Positions 1 to 8,099 of a stretch of DNA of 23,212 nucleotides are shown here, in pieces. A program made the position numbers and the translations under genes. Within the stretch, counting starts at the first letter, position 1. Each line of letters opens with the position of its first letter. A model generated the notes under the pieces. That model was not told the DNA's origin. It saw nothing but the letters and a program-made list of their open reading frames with translations, and made no database searches. This DNA is from Clostridia bacterium (GTDB taxonomy: Bacteria; Bacillota_A; Clostridia; Christensenellales; Borkfalkiaceae), in NCBI GenBank assembly GCA_017457015.1, contig JAFTIG010000064.1, positions 1 to 23,212 on the forward strand. Direction: 5' to 3'.

Positions 1-149
1 GGGGGGGGGGTATATTATTATAATGTATATATTGTTTTATAACCAAAATTAGCGAAAAATACTAAACAATCGACTTTTACAAAATAAAGGGTAAGCGGAT
101 TTGCAAAATTCACCTTTTTTAGCGAAATTTAATTTTCAACAAGTTGCGT

Positions 150-188
150 GAAATAAAAAGCACAGCCCGACCGCAGAGCGGTCGGGCT
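150..188 (-). terminator. Rho-independent terminator of the ung-apgM operon
   Basis: An 11-bp perfect stem (164-174 pairs with 178-188, 3-nt loop) is GC-rich (AGCCCGACCGC). Read on the minus strand it is followed by a T-rich tract (GCTTTTTATTT). It lies about 65 nt past the apgM stop. Bases 11-149 beyond it are AT-rich and show no gene. Confidence 0.9.
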
Positions 189-254
189 ATGTATAATACG
201 TTCAATTAATTTTTAAGATTTTTGCCGTCTACAAGAAGTATGCGCGGTTAAAGT

Positions 255-1460
255 TTAGCCTTTAAGGAACTTTTGCATCAATAAAACGCCGTTATCGATA
301 AAGTTGCCCGATTTTTCCGCATACTCTTCGTCATAAGCGTTGACGCCGTCAATCGGGGTGTTACTACGGTATATCAAATACGGAACGGGATCGGAGCAGT
401 GAGTCATTATGGATATAGGCGTGGGGTGGTCGGGTGCGATAAGCACCGCAAAATCATCGCCAAGTTCTTTTAAACCGTCCAAAACGTATTTTACTACGCC
501 GTCAATTTGTTCGATAGAATAGATCTTGTGCTCTGCGTCGCCGTGGTGTCCGCACTCGTCAGGCGCTTCCATGTGAACGTAAACGAAATCCAAACCGCCC
601 TTTAGCGCGTCTACGCACGCTTTTGCCTTGCCGGCAAAGTTAGTGTCGTAATTGCCCGTTGCACCGTCTACTTCTATAACCTGCATATCGGCAAGTTTGC
701 CTATGCCTTTAAGCAAGTCTACAGCCGAGATAATTCCGCCCTTTAATCCGAACTTATCACTAAACTTTTCAAGTGCGGGTTTAGTGCCTTCACCCCAGAA
801 CCAGAGCGAGTTAGCAGGGCGTTTGCCTGCCTTTATCCTTGCCACGTTTACGGGGTGGTCTTTAAGAAGGGCGTAAGAGCGTTCCATAAGCGCTAGTAGT
901 TTTTTGCCCGTACTGCTAGTTGGGAGATGACCTTTCACGGGCTTGCCCGTGATATCGTGCGGGGGCGTAAAGTCGCCTGCTACCCTACCGTTAGATATTA
1001 CTAGGCAGTGGCGGTAACTTACGCCTGCGTAAAGGCGATACACGTCGTTATTTATGTGCTCTGCAAGATACTCTATGAGTTCTTTTGCTTCGGCAGTAGA
1101 TATTTCACCTGCGCTATAATCGATCATAGTTTTATCGGCGTAGTTCGGCTCGTCCGATACGGTTACGAGATTTGCGCGAGCGGTTACGTCGGTTATTTTA
1201 AGGTCGATACCTATAGACGCCGCTTCTAACGGAGAACGCCCCGTATAGCAATCTATAGGATTATAGCCGAGCACCGAAAGGTTTGCCACGTCGCTACCCG
1301 GTTTCATACCGCACGGTACGGTGCGACAAAGCCCTACTTCACTGACTTTAGCGAGCGCGTCTATAGTGGGTTTATTTGCGAGCATTAGCGGAGTCTTTCC
1401 GCCAAGTGACGGCTGACGGTAATCTGCCATTCCGTCGCCAAGTATTACTACGTATTTCAT
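255..1460 (-). CDS. apgM: Cofactor-independent phosphoglycerate mutase, ApgM type
   Basis: A 401-aa alkaline-phosphatase-superfamily enzyme. ApgM proteins interconvert 2- and 3-phosphoglycerate in glycolysis and gluconeogenesis without 2,3-bisphosphoglycerate. The start ILGDGMAD (metal ligand Asp9), KPGSDVANLS with the candidate phospho-acceptor Ser56, HMEAPDECGHHGD at 296-308 and APDHPTP at 342-348 form the expected two-metal site. Length is normal for the archaeal-type family. Its ATG overlaps the ung stop (ATGA), so it is translationally coupled to ung, and a strong terminator follows. An alternative is that the bacterial branch of this family has been proposed to act as a non-orthologous homoserine kinase; sequence alone cannot separate the two. 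Family assignment is secure and exact substrate is less so. Confidence 0.9.
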   Translation of the reverse strand: MKYVVILGDGMADYRQPSLGGKTPLMLANKPTIDALAKVSEVGLCRTVPCGMKPGSDVANLSVLGYNPIDCYTGRSPLEAASIGIDLKITDVTARANLVTVSDEPNYADKTMIDYSAGEISTAEAKELIEYLAEHINNDVYRLYAGVSYRHCLVISNGRVAGDFTPPHDITGKPVKGHLPTSSTGKKLLALMERSYALLKDHPVNVARIKAGKRPANSLWFWGEGTKPALEKFSDKFGLKGGIISAVDLLKGIGKLADMQVIEVDGATGNYDTNFAGKAKACVDALKGGLDFVYVHMEAPDECGHHGDAEHKIYSIEQIDGVVKYVLDGLKELGDDFAVLIAPDHPTPISIMTHCSDPVPYLIYRSNTPIDGVNAYDEEYAEKSGNFIDNGVLLMQKFLKG

Positions 1461-2125
1461 AATTTACTCCATTCCACGGGCGTTTTGCCGTGGGCAATTA
1501 AATATTCGTTGGTTTTAATATAGTGACCGCAACCGAAAAAGCCGTTATAAGCGGACAGTGGGCTTGGGTGCGCGCACTCTAACACTAGGTGGCGCTTTGA
1601 ATCGATAAGCGGTTTTTTACTGCGCGCGTTCCCACCCCATAGCAAGAACACGACGTTTTCTTTTTTATCGGAAATCTTTTTTATAATGCTATCGGTAAAC
1701 TTTTCCCAACCCTTGCCCTTGTGCGAGTTGGCTTGGTGCGCACGCACGGTAAGCACGGTGTTAAGTAGTAGTACGCCCTGCTTTGCCCAACCCGTTAGAT
1801 CTCCGCTTTGGGGGATAGCACAACCCGTTTCAGATGCGAGTTCTTTAAACATATTGACGAGCGACGGCGGTTTTTCCATACCTACGGGCACGGAAAATGA
1901 AAGCCCCATCGCCTGCCCTACGTTATGATAGGGATCTTGACCGAGCAGTACGACTTTGACGTCTTTAAAGGCGGTATATTTCATACTGTTAAAAATATCG
2001 TACATGGACGGATATATGGTCCGCGACGAATATTCGCTTTTTAAGAACTCGCGCAGACTTAAATATTCGGGAGAAGAGAACTCTTCTTTTAATATCTCGT
2101 CCCACTCTTCGGTAATCTTTGCCAT
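1457..2125 (-). CDS. ung: Uracil-DNA glycosylase, family 1
   Basis: A 222-aa cytoplasmic base-excision-repair enzyme that removes uracil from DNA. The water-activating loop GQDPYHNVGQAMGLSFS (Asp64, His67), the GVLLLNTVLTV uracil-binding segment at 118-128 and the DNA-intercalation loop HPSPLSA (His186) are all intact, and the length is typical. The start is supported by AAAGGG about 7 nt upstream. It is the first gene of a two-gene operon with apgM (4-nt overlap) and is driven by a promoter shared back-to-back with mntP. Nothing in the protein is unusual. Confidence 0.97.
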   Translation of the reverse strand: MAKITEEWDEILKEEFSSPEYLSLREFLKSEYSSRTIYPSMYDIFNSMKYTAFKDVKVVLLGQDPYHNVGQAMGLSFSVPVGMEKPPSLVNMFKELASETGCAIPQSGDLTGWAKQGVLLLNTVLTVRAHQANSHKGKGWEKFTDSIIKKISDKKENVVFLLWGGNARSKKPLIDSKRHLVLECAHPSPLSAYNGFFGCGHYIKTNEYLIAHGKTPVEWSKL

Positions 2126-2150
2126 ACAGTTTCCCTTTTAATTATTCTTT

Positions 2151-2179
2151 TATATATTCTATCATATTTTCTTTGACAA
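2151..2179 (-). promoter_or_regulatory. Sigma-A-type promoter for ung-apgM
   Basis: On the minus strand TTGTCA (2174-2179) is followed by a 17-nt spacer and TATATA (2151-2156), giving a leader of about 20 nt before the ung ATG. Its -35 overlaps the -35 of the opposite mntP promoter by five bases. Confidence 0.65.
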
Positions 2180-2201
2180 AATCAATATAATTTTATATAC
2201 T
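2173..2201 (+). promoter_or_regulatory. Sigma-A-type promoter for mntP
   Basis: A consensus TTGACA (2173-2178), 17-nt spacer and TATACT (2196-2201). The predicted start near 2208 leaves a leader of only about 20 nt holding AAAGG at 2216-2220. That is too short for the yybP-ykoY Mn2+ riboswitch often found ahead of mntP. Confidence 0.75.
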
Positions 2202-2227
2202 TATTTATACAAATTTAAAGGTTTTTT

Positions 2228-2806
2228 ATGGAACTATACGATATTATTTTAATAGGCGTGGCACTCTCTATGGATGCGTGCGCCTTAACTATCGCCAACT
2301 GCACCACTTATAAATGCTCGCTCAACGGCAAGCGCGAGTGGCTTATGCCCACTGCTTTTGCAATTTTTCAGGGCGTTATGCCACTTATCGGGTTTTTTAT
2401 CGGCTCGCTTTTTGCCAAAGCCATAGGCAATATAGGCGACTATATAACGGCGGTCATTTTCTTTTTCCTTGCAGGAAAAATCGTTTTCGATATTATCAAA
2501 GACAAAAAACAGTCGGATTGCAATAAATGCAGTACTACCGCGCATAGGTTTACAATCCCTATTCTGCTCGTGCAGGCTCTTGCAACGAGCATAGACGCAC
2601 TCGCAGTGGGCGTAACGCTAATAAATCTCACTTTTTCCGTATATATTGCGATACTAATTATATCCGCCGTTACCTTTGTGCTCGTTTCAATCGCGCTGCT
2701 TTTCGGCAAAAGCCTAGGTAAAATTTTCGGTGAATACGCGGAGTGGATAGGCGCGGTTATTCTCTTTGCCCTTGCGGTAAAATCACTCGTATTTGCTCTA
2801 ATTTAA
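2228..2806 (+). CDS. mntP: Manganese efflux pump MntP
   Basis: A 192-aa polytopic inner-membrane protein of the MntP (DUF204/YebN) family, which exports Mn2+ to prevent toxicity. Six hydrophobic segments are visible in two halves. Each half carries the family's membrane Asp motif: ALSMDACALT (Asp16) and ATSIDALAVGVTL (Asp123). The loop between the halves contains a CNKC pair (Cys98, Cys101) in a charged stretch that could bind metal; this is inference. Single gene with its own strong promoter and a bidirectional terminator behind it. The leader has no room for a Mn riboswitch, so control, if any, would be by a protein such as MntR; I see no clear operator. Confidence 0.93.
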   Translation: MELYDIILIGVALSMDACALTIANCTTYKCSLNGKREWLMPTAFAIFQGVMPLIGFFIGSLFAKAIGNIGDYITAVIFFFLAGKIVFDIIKDKKQSDCNKCSTTAHRFTIPILLVQALATSIDALAVGVTLINLTFSVYIAILIISAVTFVLVSIALLFGKSLGKIFGEYAEWIGAVILFALAVKSLVFALI

Positions 2807-2823
2807 TCAATTCGTTAAAAAAT

Positions 2824-2852
2824 TAACCCCACGGATATAATCCGTGGGGTTA
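2824..2852. terminator. Bidirectional terminator between mntP and icd
   Basis: A 13-bp perfect stem (2824-2836 with 2840-2852, core AACCCCACGGAT) has a 3-nt loop, A-rich sequence on the left and T-rich on the right. It therefore has a T-tract in both reading directions and serves the convergent mntP (+) and icd (-). Confidence 0.92.
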
Positions 2853-2863
2853 TCGTTTTAATT

Positions 2864-4063
2864 TTAAATTCTTTTAGCGATTGCTTTTAAGAAATCTTTA
2901 GAGTTGAGTTTTTTAGGCGTTACGCCGTCCTTTTTAAATAGTCCGACAAGGTCGCCCGTCATTTCACCGCCTTCGATGGTAGCGATAGTCGCTTTTTCCA
3001 AACGGTCGGCAAAATCCATAAGGTCAGGAAGGTTATCGAGTTCTCCGCGTTTACGGAGCGCGCCCGACCATGCGAAGATGGTCGCTACGGGGTTGGTGGA
3101 CGTTTCTTCACCCTTAACGTACTTATAATAGTGACGGGTAACGGTGCCGTGCGCCGCTTCGTATTCATATATGCCGTCGGGGGATACCAAAACGCTAGTC
3201 ATCATTGCTAGACTGCCGTATGCGGTCGCTACCATATCGCTCATAACGTCGCCGTCGTAGTTCTTGCACGCCCAAACGATTCCGCCCTCGCTCCTTACGA
3301 TACGAGCAACTACGTCGTCGATAAGAGTGTACATATACTCTATACCCGAACTTTCAAACTTTTCTGTATATTCGATTTCGTAAACTTCGTTAAAAATCGC
3401 CTTGAAGTTGCCGTCGTAAACCTTGCTTATGGTATCTTTGGTAGAAAACCACAAGGGAAGTTTCATATCGAGCGCGTAGTTAAAGCATGCGCGAGCAAAA
3501 CTCTTTATTGACTTGTCGGTATTGTGCATTGCCATTACCACGCCGTCAGAGCCAAAGTCAAATACTTCTTTAACCACCTTATTGCCGTCGGCGTCTATAA
3601 AGGAAAGTTCTGCCTTTCCTGCGCCTGCCTTGCCGTCAACCGCCTTATATATATCGCCGTAAGCGTGACGCGCTATGACGATAGGCTTTTTCCAAGTGGG
3701 AATATACGGGGTTATGCCGTCGACTAATATAGGCGCGCGGAAAACCGTTCCGTCAAGCATTGCTCTTATCGTACCGTTCGGTGACTTATACATCTTTTTA
3801 AGATTGTATTCGGTAACGCGTTGGGCGTTGGGCGTAATGGTTGCGCACTTTACTGCTACGCCGTATTTTTTGGTAGCAATCGCGCTGTCGGACGTAACTT
3901 TGTCGTCCGTCTTGTCACGTTCAACTAGTCCTAGGTCGTAATACTCGGTCTTTAAGTCTACGAACGGTTCAATCAAAATCTCTTTTATCCATTTCCATAA
4001 TACTCTGGTCATTTCGTCGCCGTCCATTTCGACGAGCGGTGTAACCATCTTTATCTTATCCAT
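2864..4063 (-). CDS. icd: NADP-dependent isocitrate dehydrogenase, eukaryote-like type
   Basis: A 399-aa enzyme converting isocitrate to 2-oxoglutarate, CO2 and NADPH. It belongs to the homodimeric subfamily shared with eukaryotes (start [20 protein letters not shown]) rather than the E. coli Icd type. The substrate loop KSPNGTIR (93-100), Arg109, Arg132 and the Mg/NADP region [20 protein letters not shown] near 309-328 are present, and length is standard. AAAGGAG lies about 8 nt before the ATG. It follows ddl by about 50 nt with a candidate promoter in the gap, so it can be transcribed alone or by read-through. In an anaerobe it would supply 2-oxoglutarate and NADPH for glutamate synthesis. 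Confidence 0.96.
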   Translation of the reverse strand: MDKIKMVTPLVEMDGDEMTRVLWKWIKEILIEPFVDLKTEYYDLGLVERDKTDDKVTSDSAIATKKYGVAVKCATITPNAQRVTEYNLKKMYKSPNGTIRAMLDGTVFRAPILVDGITPYIPTWKKPIVIARHAYGDIYKAVDGKAGAGKAELSFIDADGNKVVKEVFDFGSDGVVMAMHNTDKSIKSFARACFNYALDMKLPLWFSTKDTISKVYDGNFKAIFNEVYEIEYTEKFESSGIEYMYTLIDDVVARIVRSEGGIVWACKNYDGDVMSDMVATAYGSLAMMTSVLVSPDGIYEYEAAHGTVTRHYYKYVKGEETSTNPVATIFAWSGALRKRGELDNLPDLMDFADRLEKATIATIEGGEMTGDLVGLFKKDGVTPKKLNSKDFLKAIAKRI

Positions 4064-4091
4064 AGCAAATCTCCTTTTGTTGTTCCAAAGT

Positions 4092-4120
4092 ATTTTACCA
4101 TACCGTAAAAAATTTTACAA
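4092..4120 (-). promoter_or_regulatory. Candidate promoter for icd
   Basis: On the minus strand TTGTAA (4115-4120, overlapping the ddl stop codon), a 17-nt spacer and TAAAAT (4092-4097). Good spacing but imperfect boxes in AT-rich sequence. Confidence 0.5.
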
Positions 4121-5224
4121 GCGATTTGACCGCCCCTTTGCGCCTTTACTGCCCACGCCGTCCAAAATTCCCGATTTATACTCGGTCGTAACCGTGCCGT
4201 CCTTTGCGAATTTTTGCTCTGCGACGGCGACTATTTCCGTCAGCATTTTAGAAAAGGAATAGAGCGTATCCCCAAAAAGATAATAGGCAAGCGAACCGGG
4301 CACGGAATTTATCTCGTTCAAATAAATTTCACCGTCCGACAGAAAATAGTCTATCCTTATGACTCCGCTAAACCCGAGCGCGCGATAAACCTTTTCGGTC
4401 GTCGCTTTTATCTTATCAGAATATTTTTTATCTATATCCGCAGGAAAAACGCGTTTACCGCTTTCATACTTATCCGTAAACGACAAAATTTTAGTTCTGC
4501 CGACGGGGCGTTCGCACTCGGAAACGGCAATCGTACCGTCTTTTTTTAGGTACGCCGCGCAGTTTATCTCTATAAAATCGCCTAAACAACGCTCTATTAT
4601 CACCCTATCGCAAAATTTTAGCCCGTAAGATACGGCTCTTTCCAACTCTTTTGAGTTTTCTGCGCGACTAATACCTATACTCGATCCTAAAAGTACGGGT
4701 TTAACTATTACGGGATAATCGGGCTTTAATTTTATCGCGTTCCACTCTTTTTCGCTACGCACGGTAACCGACGGTAGCGTTTTTACTTTCAAGCCCTTTA
4801 GCACCGTTTTGGTAAACGATTTATCCATACTGACTGCCGCAGGCAGTACTGACGGTGACGCGAGCGGTATACCGCAAAAATTGAGAAGCCCTGATAAACT
4901 CCCGTCTTCACCGTAACCGCCGTGCATACAGTTAATCGCCGCGGAAAGCACTGCTACCGCTTTTAACTTATTCCGTTTTATCTCGAATAAAACGTTACTG
5001 CCACCCGTAAGGGTAACTTTTTTTAATTTTTTAAAATCAAGGTTTTTATACCCATCGGGGTCTAACAAACTTTCCCCCGTATACCAAACCCCGTTCTTGT
5101 CGACGTATACGGGTATTGCGCGGTAATCTCTGCCGTTAAAACAGTTTGACGTCATAACGCCCGTAATGACTGAAACGTCGTGCTCGACCGACTTACCACC
5201 AAAAAATACTGCAACCGACTTCAT
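4115..5224 (-). CDS. ddl: D-alanine--D-alanine ligase
   Basis: An ATP-grasp enzyme (369 aa from the chosen start) joining two D-Ala for the end of the peptidoglycan stem peptide. Visible are SVEHDVSVITG near the start (Glu14), MHGGYGEDG (100-108), the Lys-loop KPVLLGSSIGIS (175-186), and the Mg ligands in RIDYF (Asp292) and NEINSVPGS (Glu304, Asn306). I start at the ATG at 5224 because GGAGG sits about 9 nt upstream; an in-frame TTG at 5242 would place that ribosome site inside the gene. It follows murF, whose D-Ala-D-Ala substrate it makes. The 52-nt gap holds a hairpin and T-tract discussed separately. Confidence 0.95.
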   Translation of the reverse strand: MKSVAVFFGGKSVEHDVSVITGVMTSNCFNGRDYRAIPVYVDKNGVWYTGESLLDPDGYKNLDFKKLKKVTLTGGSNVLFEIKRNKLKAVAVLSAAINCMHGGYGEDGSLSGLLNFCGIPLASPSVLPAAVSMDKSFTKTVLKGLKVKTLPSVTVRSEKEWNAIKLKPDYPVIVKPVLLGSSIGISRAENSKELERAVSYGLKFCDRVIIERCLGDFIEINCAAYLKKDGTIAVSECERPVGRTKILSFTDKYESGKRVFPADIDKKYSDKIKATTEKVYRALGFSGVIRIDYFLSDGEIYLNEINSVPGSLAYYLFGDTLYSFSKMLTEIVAVAEQKFAKDGTVTTEYKSGILDGVGSKGAKGRSNRL

Positions 5225-5264
5225 AAAAAAACACCTCCGCAAAAATTTTTTCGCTTTGGTGTTT
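5222..5264 (-). promoter_or_regulatory. Hairpin plus T-tract covering the ddl ribosome site
   Basis: On the minus strand AAACACC (5258-5264) pairs with GGTGTTT (5229-5235). A second inner stem runs GC-GAAA...TTTTTGC, and seven T and the ATG follow directly. GGAGG lies on the 3' side of the stem. It could be a weak terminator or could mask the ribosome site. Confidence 0.45.
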
Positions 5265-5276
5265 CCGTTGTTTTAT

Positions 5277-6953
5277 TTAATTGTAATTATCGGGTAAATC
5301 GTTTTCAAATAAGACCACGTCGCCTTCTTCAACTATCTCGTTTAAGAGCGCGTTGCCTTTATTTAACGACTTTGCAAACTTTATATTCTCTCTCGGCATA
5401 CCGCCTTCTTTAAGCCCGTTAATAAGCATTTCTGCATTATGCTTGCCGACTACGATAACTATATCAGCGTGTTTTGCCAAAATCTTGCCCAGATTAAAGT
5501 TCGCCAAATTTTCCGCTTTGCCGAGTTCTACAAGCCCCGGCGTCAATACGATTTTTCTACCCTTAAAGGTATCTAAAACTTCCATTGCCGCAACCGTGCC
5601 CGCTTCGTTAGAATTATAACTGTCGTCTATTATTACTATATTTTTATTGTTGGGCATTAGTTCTAATCTGTGCCCTATCGACTGAATTCTGTTTATCCCA
5701 AGCGCGATTTCCGATAAACTCATACCTAGTTTATACGCAACCGCTACCGCAAGACAGATATTTTTAACGCTGTGCGTACCGAGTAAAACGGTCGAGCATC
5801 TAATAGGCTCTTCGCCTTTGACGTTGAGTGTAAATTCCATACCCTTAACGTCCGTTTTCACGTCGGTAGCCGTAACTAATCCGTCTTCCGCCGTTATTCC
5901 TACAAGGTACTTTTCCCCGTCGTAACGATCGAATAGCGCACGCGAGTTCTCGTTATCCGCAGAGAATATTCCTACCCCGCCGTCTGCAAGATTTTCAAAG
6001 AGTTCGTATTTGGTTTCAATGGTGTTTTCTATCGAGCCAAAAGTTTCAAGATGTTGGTTGTTAACCCCCGTAATAACGCCGTACGCAGGGCGCACCATTT
6101 TTGCAAGTTCTTTTATATCACCCTTTTCTCTCGCGCCCATTTCCGCAATAAACACGTCGTGAGTACTGTCTAAAAATTTAACCGTTCTCGCTATGCCGAG
6201 CGGAGTATTGAATGACGCCGGCGTTGCCAAAACTCTATATTTTTGTGAGAGTATTGTCTTTAAAATTTCTTTTACACTCGTCTTACCGTAACTGCCCGTT
6301 ATACCGATTTTAACGACGCTAGAGTTTGCAAGTTTATTGACCGCAAGGCGGAGATAATATCTTCTTATAAGCCTTTCCATAGGCTCGTTGATAAGATATG
6401 CTATAAAAACCAGTTCGGGGAGCAATATCGGCATTGCGCAAACGAGCGCAAATCTAAGCACCGCAAACACTTCGTTTCCGATAACGAACGCAAGATAATT
6501 TAAAAGAGTTATAAGCCCGAACGAAACCAAAACGAGCAAGATTGCAAAAGTTATGCAAAGCCTAACGATTCTAGCCGTCTTTTTAAGGGGAACTTTAGCG
6601 TTGACGTGCTTTTCTGAATTGATATACATTATCGCGAATAGCACGTACGACACGAAACCGATATACGAACCGAAATGTTCTCCAAGCATTGCGACGAAAG
6701 TCATATTGAGTACGCAGAAAAAGAGTAGTCCAAGCAAGCATAAAAGCATTAGTCTAGATAGATAAGGCGTATCTTTATTAGATAACCACTTATGATATCT
6801 TCTACCGCGGTATCCACACTGTTGCAATACTAAAATAAACTTCATCGACGCCATGATGAGTAGCACGGCGTTAACTACGCTGAGTATGACGTATATTAAA
6901 ATCTGATCTCCCGAATACAGTTCGGCAAAATTTTTAACACCTATAGGGAACAT
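5277..6953 (-). CDS. murF: MurF-like Mur ligase with an N-terminal multi-pass membrane domain
   Basis: A 558-aa protein, about 100 longer than usual MurF. Residues 1-190 are strongly hydrophobic with about five membrane segments (roughly 18-43, 66-90, 95-112, 131-152 and 160-188). The Mur ligase ATPase core follows: P-loop GITGSYGKTS (217-226), TPASFNTPLGIARTV, FIAEMGAREKGDI (268-280), GVNNQHLETFG (296-306), LGTHSVKN, then the C-terminal domain with DDSYNSNEAG (443-452) and LTPGLVELG. The core fits UDP-MurNAc-tripeptide--D-Ala-D-Ala ligase, the last cytoplasmic step of precursor synthesis, and ddl lies directly downstream. The soluble N-terminal UDP-substrate domain of classical MurF is not recognisable and the membrane region takes its place. 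No close ribosome site is seen at the ATG, which lies 5 nt past the hydrolase stop, so coupling is likely. Confidence 0.85.
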   Translation of the reverse strand: MFPIGVKNFAELYSGDQILIYVILSVVNAVLLIMASMKFILVLQQCGYRGRRYHKWLSNKDTPYLSRLMLLCLLGLLFFCVLNMTFVAMLGEHFGSYIGFVSYVLFAIMYINSEKHVNAKVPLKKTARIVRLCITFAILLVLVSFGLITLLNYLAFVIGNEVFAVLRFALVCAMPILLPELVFIAYLINEPMERLIRRYYLRLAVNKLANSSVVKIGITGSYGKTSVKEILKTILSQKYRVLATPASFNTPLGIARTVKFLDSTHDVFIAEMGAREKGDIKELAKMVRPAYGVITGVNNQHLETFGSIENTIETKYELFENLADGGVGIFSADNENSRALFDRYDGEKYLVGITAEDGLVTATDVKTDVKGMEFTLNVKGEEPIRCSTVLLGTHSVKNICLAVAVAYKLGMSLSEIALGINRIQSIGHRLELMPNNKNIVIIDDSYNSNEAGTVAAMEVLDTFKGRKIVLTPGLVELGKAENLANFNLGKILAKHADIVIVVGKHNAEMLINGLKEGGMPRENIKFAKSLNKGNALLNEIVEEGDVVLFENDLPDNYN

Positions 6954-6958
6954 ACATT

Positions 6959-7669
6959 TTACGAGAGCAAAAACTCCTTTACCTCCACGTTGAATTTGTT
7001 GGGTTTATCTATAAACGCAAAGTGCCCTGCGCCTTTTATTACTATTAATCTACTGTCTTTTATTCCTTGAGAAAACCGCCTTGCCATATAGAGCGGAGTC
7101 TCTTTGTCCCCGTCCCCAAAAACGAGTAGGGTTTTATTGCTTACCTTATCTAAATAACCGTCAAGATGCTCGTTCACGATTTTAACGAAACTCTCTTTCA
7201 TAACGGCGTCGAGTTTAAGGTAATCCTTGGAATAAAACGCAGTCAACTTGCTTTTATCTATAAATTTTTTAAGCACCAAAAAGCACGCTTTTTTGACCGT
7301 CTTATTAAACGTGCGCTTGGGTTTTAGCCCCGCGGCGCCCGTAAGCACCAAGCGGTTAAATTGCATCCTGCCCGTAGCCGCCGCCTTGACCGCTATACGC
7401 GCGCCGAACGAGTGCGCAATTACGTGCGGACGGCAAACGCCTTTTTTATAACAATACTCTTTCACTTCTTCAATATAGTCGTCGAGAGAATACGGAAATT
7501 CCATACCCAAATTATTGCCAAAACCTTTAAGGTCGGGCGCAAACGTCTCGAAATCTCTATCGAAAAACTTTAACTGCTTATAAAAACTTCTGCCTTCGGA
7601 TAAATACCCATGCAAAAACAATATCTTTCTTTCTTCTTCGGTAAAAACGGAATTAAGACTACCCGTCAA
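6959..7669 (-). CDS. Alpha/beta hydrolase
   Basis: A 236-aa soluble hydrolase-fold protein; substrate unknown. HGYLSEG at 20-26 fits the oxyanion-hole region, the nucleophile elbow is AHSFG (Ser87; Ala instead of the first Gly of GxSxG), the acid is in FGDGDKETP (Asp186 or 188), and the His is GAGHFAFIDKP (His216). The triad therefore looks complete. The start is a TTG overlapping the last 11 nt of rimI, with AGGAG a few bases upstream. It lies inside a tight operon between rimI and murF, which suggests a cell-envelope or metabolite-repair role, but I would not assign one. The fold is clear and the function is open. Confidence 0.8.
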   Translation of the reverse strand: MTGSLNSVFTEEERKILFLHGYLSEGRSFYKQLKFFDRDFETFAPDLKGFGNNLGMEFPYSLDDYIEEVKEYCYKKGVCRPHVIAHSFGARIAVKAAATGRMQFNRLVLTGAAGLKPKRTFNKTVKKACFLVLKKFIDKSKLTAFYSKDYLKLDAVMKESFVKIVNEHLDGYLDKVSNKTLLVFGDGDKETPLYMARRFSQGIKDSRLIVIKGAGHFAFIDKPNKFNVEVKEFLLS

Positions 7670-8099
7670 TTCTCTCCTTTACCATAACCACGGCGTTTTC
7701 TCCGTCGCTGTAATAATTTTTACGCACCGAAAGCCTAATAAACCCTTGCTTTTCATACGCGCTGATTGCAGGGATATTACTCTCCCTTACTTCAAGCAGT
7801 ATTCTTTTAACGCCTTTTATTAACAGTTCTGATTGCGCTTGCTCTATGAGCGCGCTCGCAACGCCTTTACGCCTATACTTTTTATCGGTAACCACGCCTT
7901 CTATATCAGCGTCGTCCATTGTGACCGAACAGGTTATAGCGCCTATTAACGTTCTGCCGTCAAACGCGCCTATCGCGATAAATCTACCCCCGTCGAACGC
8001 CGAGAGTAACATGTTTTTCGTCCAGCCGTCCTTAAAATTGCCGTCGTAAAGATTGATTAAAAGGTCTACGTCGTCACGGGATAAAAGAGAAAAGGTCAT
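7659..8099 (-). CDS. rimI: GNAT acetyltransferase, RimI-like
   Basis: A 146-aa single-domain GNAT enzyme. RimI proteins N-terminally acetylate ribosomal protein S18 and some other proteins using acetyl-CoA. The acetyl-CoA pyrophosphate loop is YRRKGVASALI (75-85), preceded by ADIEGVVTDKKY. LLEVRESNIPAISAYEKQGF (101-120) is the characteristic RimI C-terminal block. GGAGG lies about 7 nt before the ATG. The ATG overlaps the tsaB stop by 4 nt. Linkage to tsaB and tsaE is very common and supports RimI over other GNAT types, although target proteins in Firmicutes may differ. Confidence 0.88.
   Translation of the reverse strand: MTFSLLSRDDVDLLINLYDGNFKDGWTKNMLLSAFDGGRFIAIGAFDGRTLIGAITCSVTMDDADIEGVVTDKKYRRKGVASALIEQAQSELLIKGVKRILLEVRESNIPAISAYEKQGFIRLSVRKNYYSDGENAVVMVKERIDG

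Noticed and set aside
2202..2227. yybP-ykoY Mn riboswitch ahead of mntP
   Set aside because: The leader is only about 20 nt and none of the motif is present.
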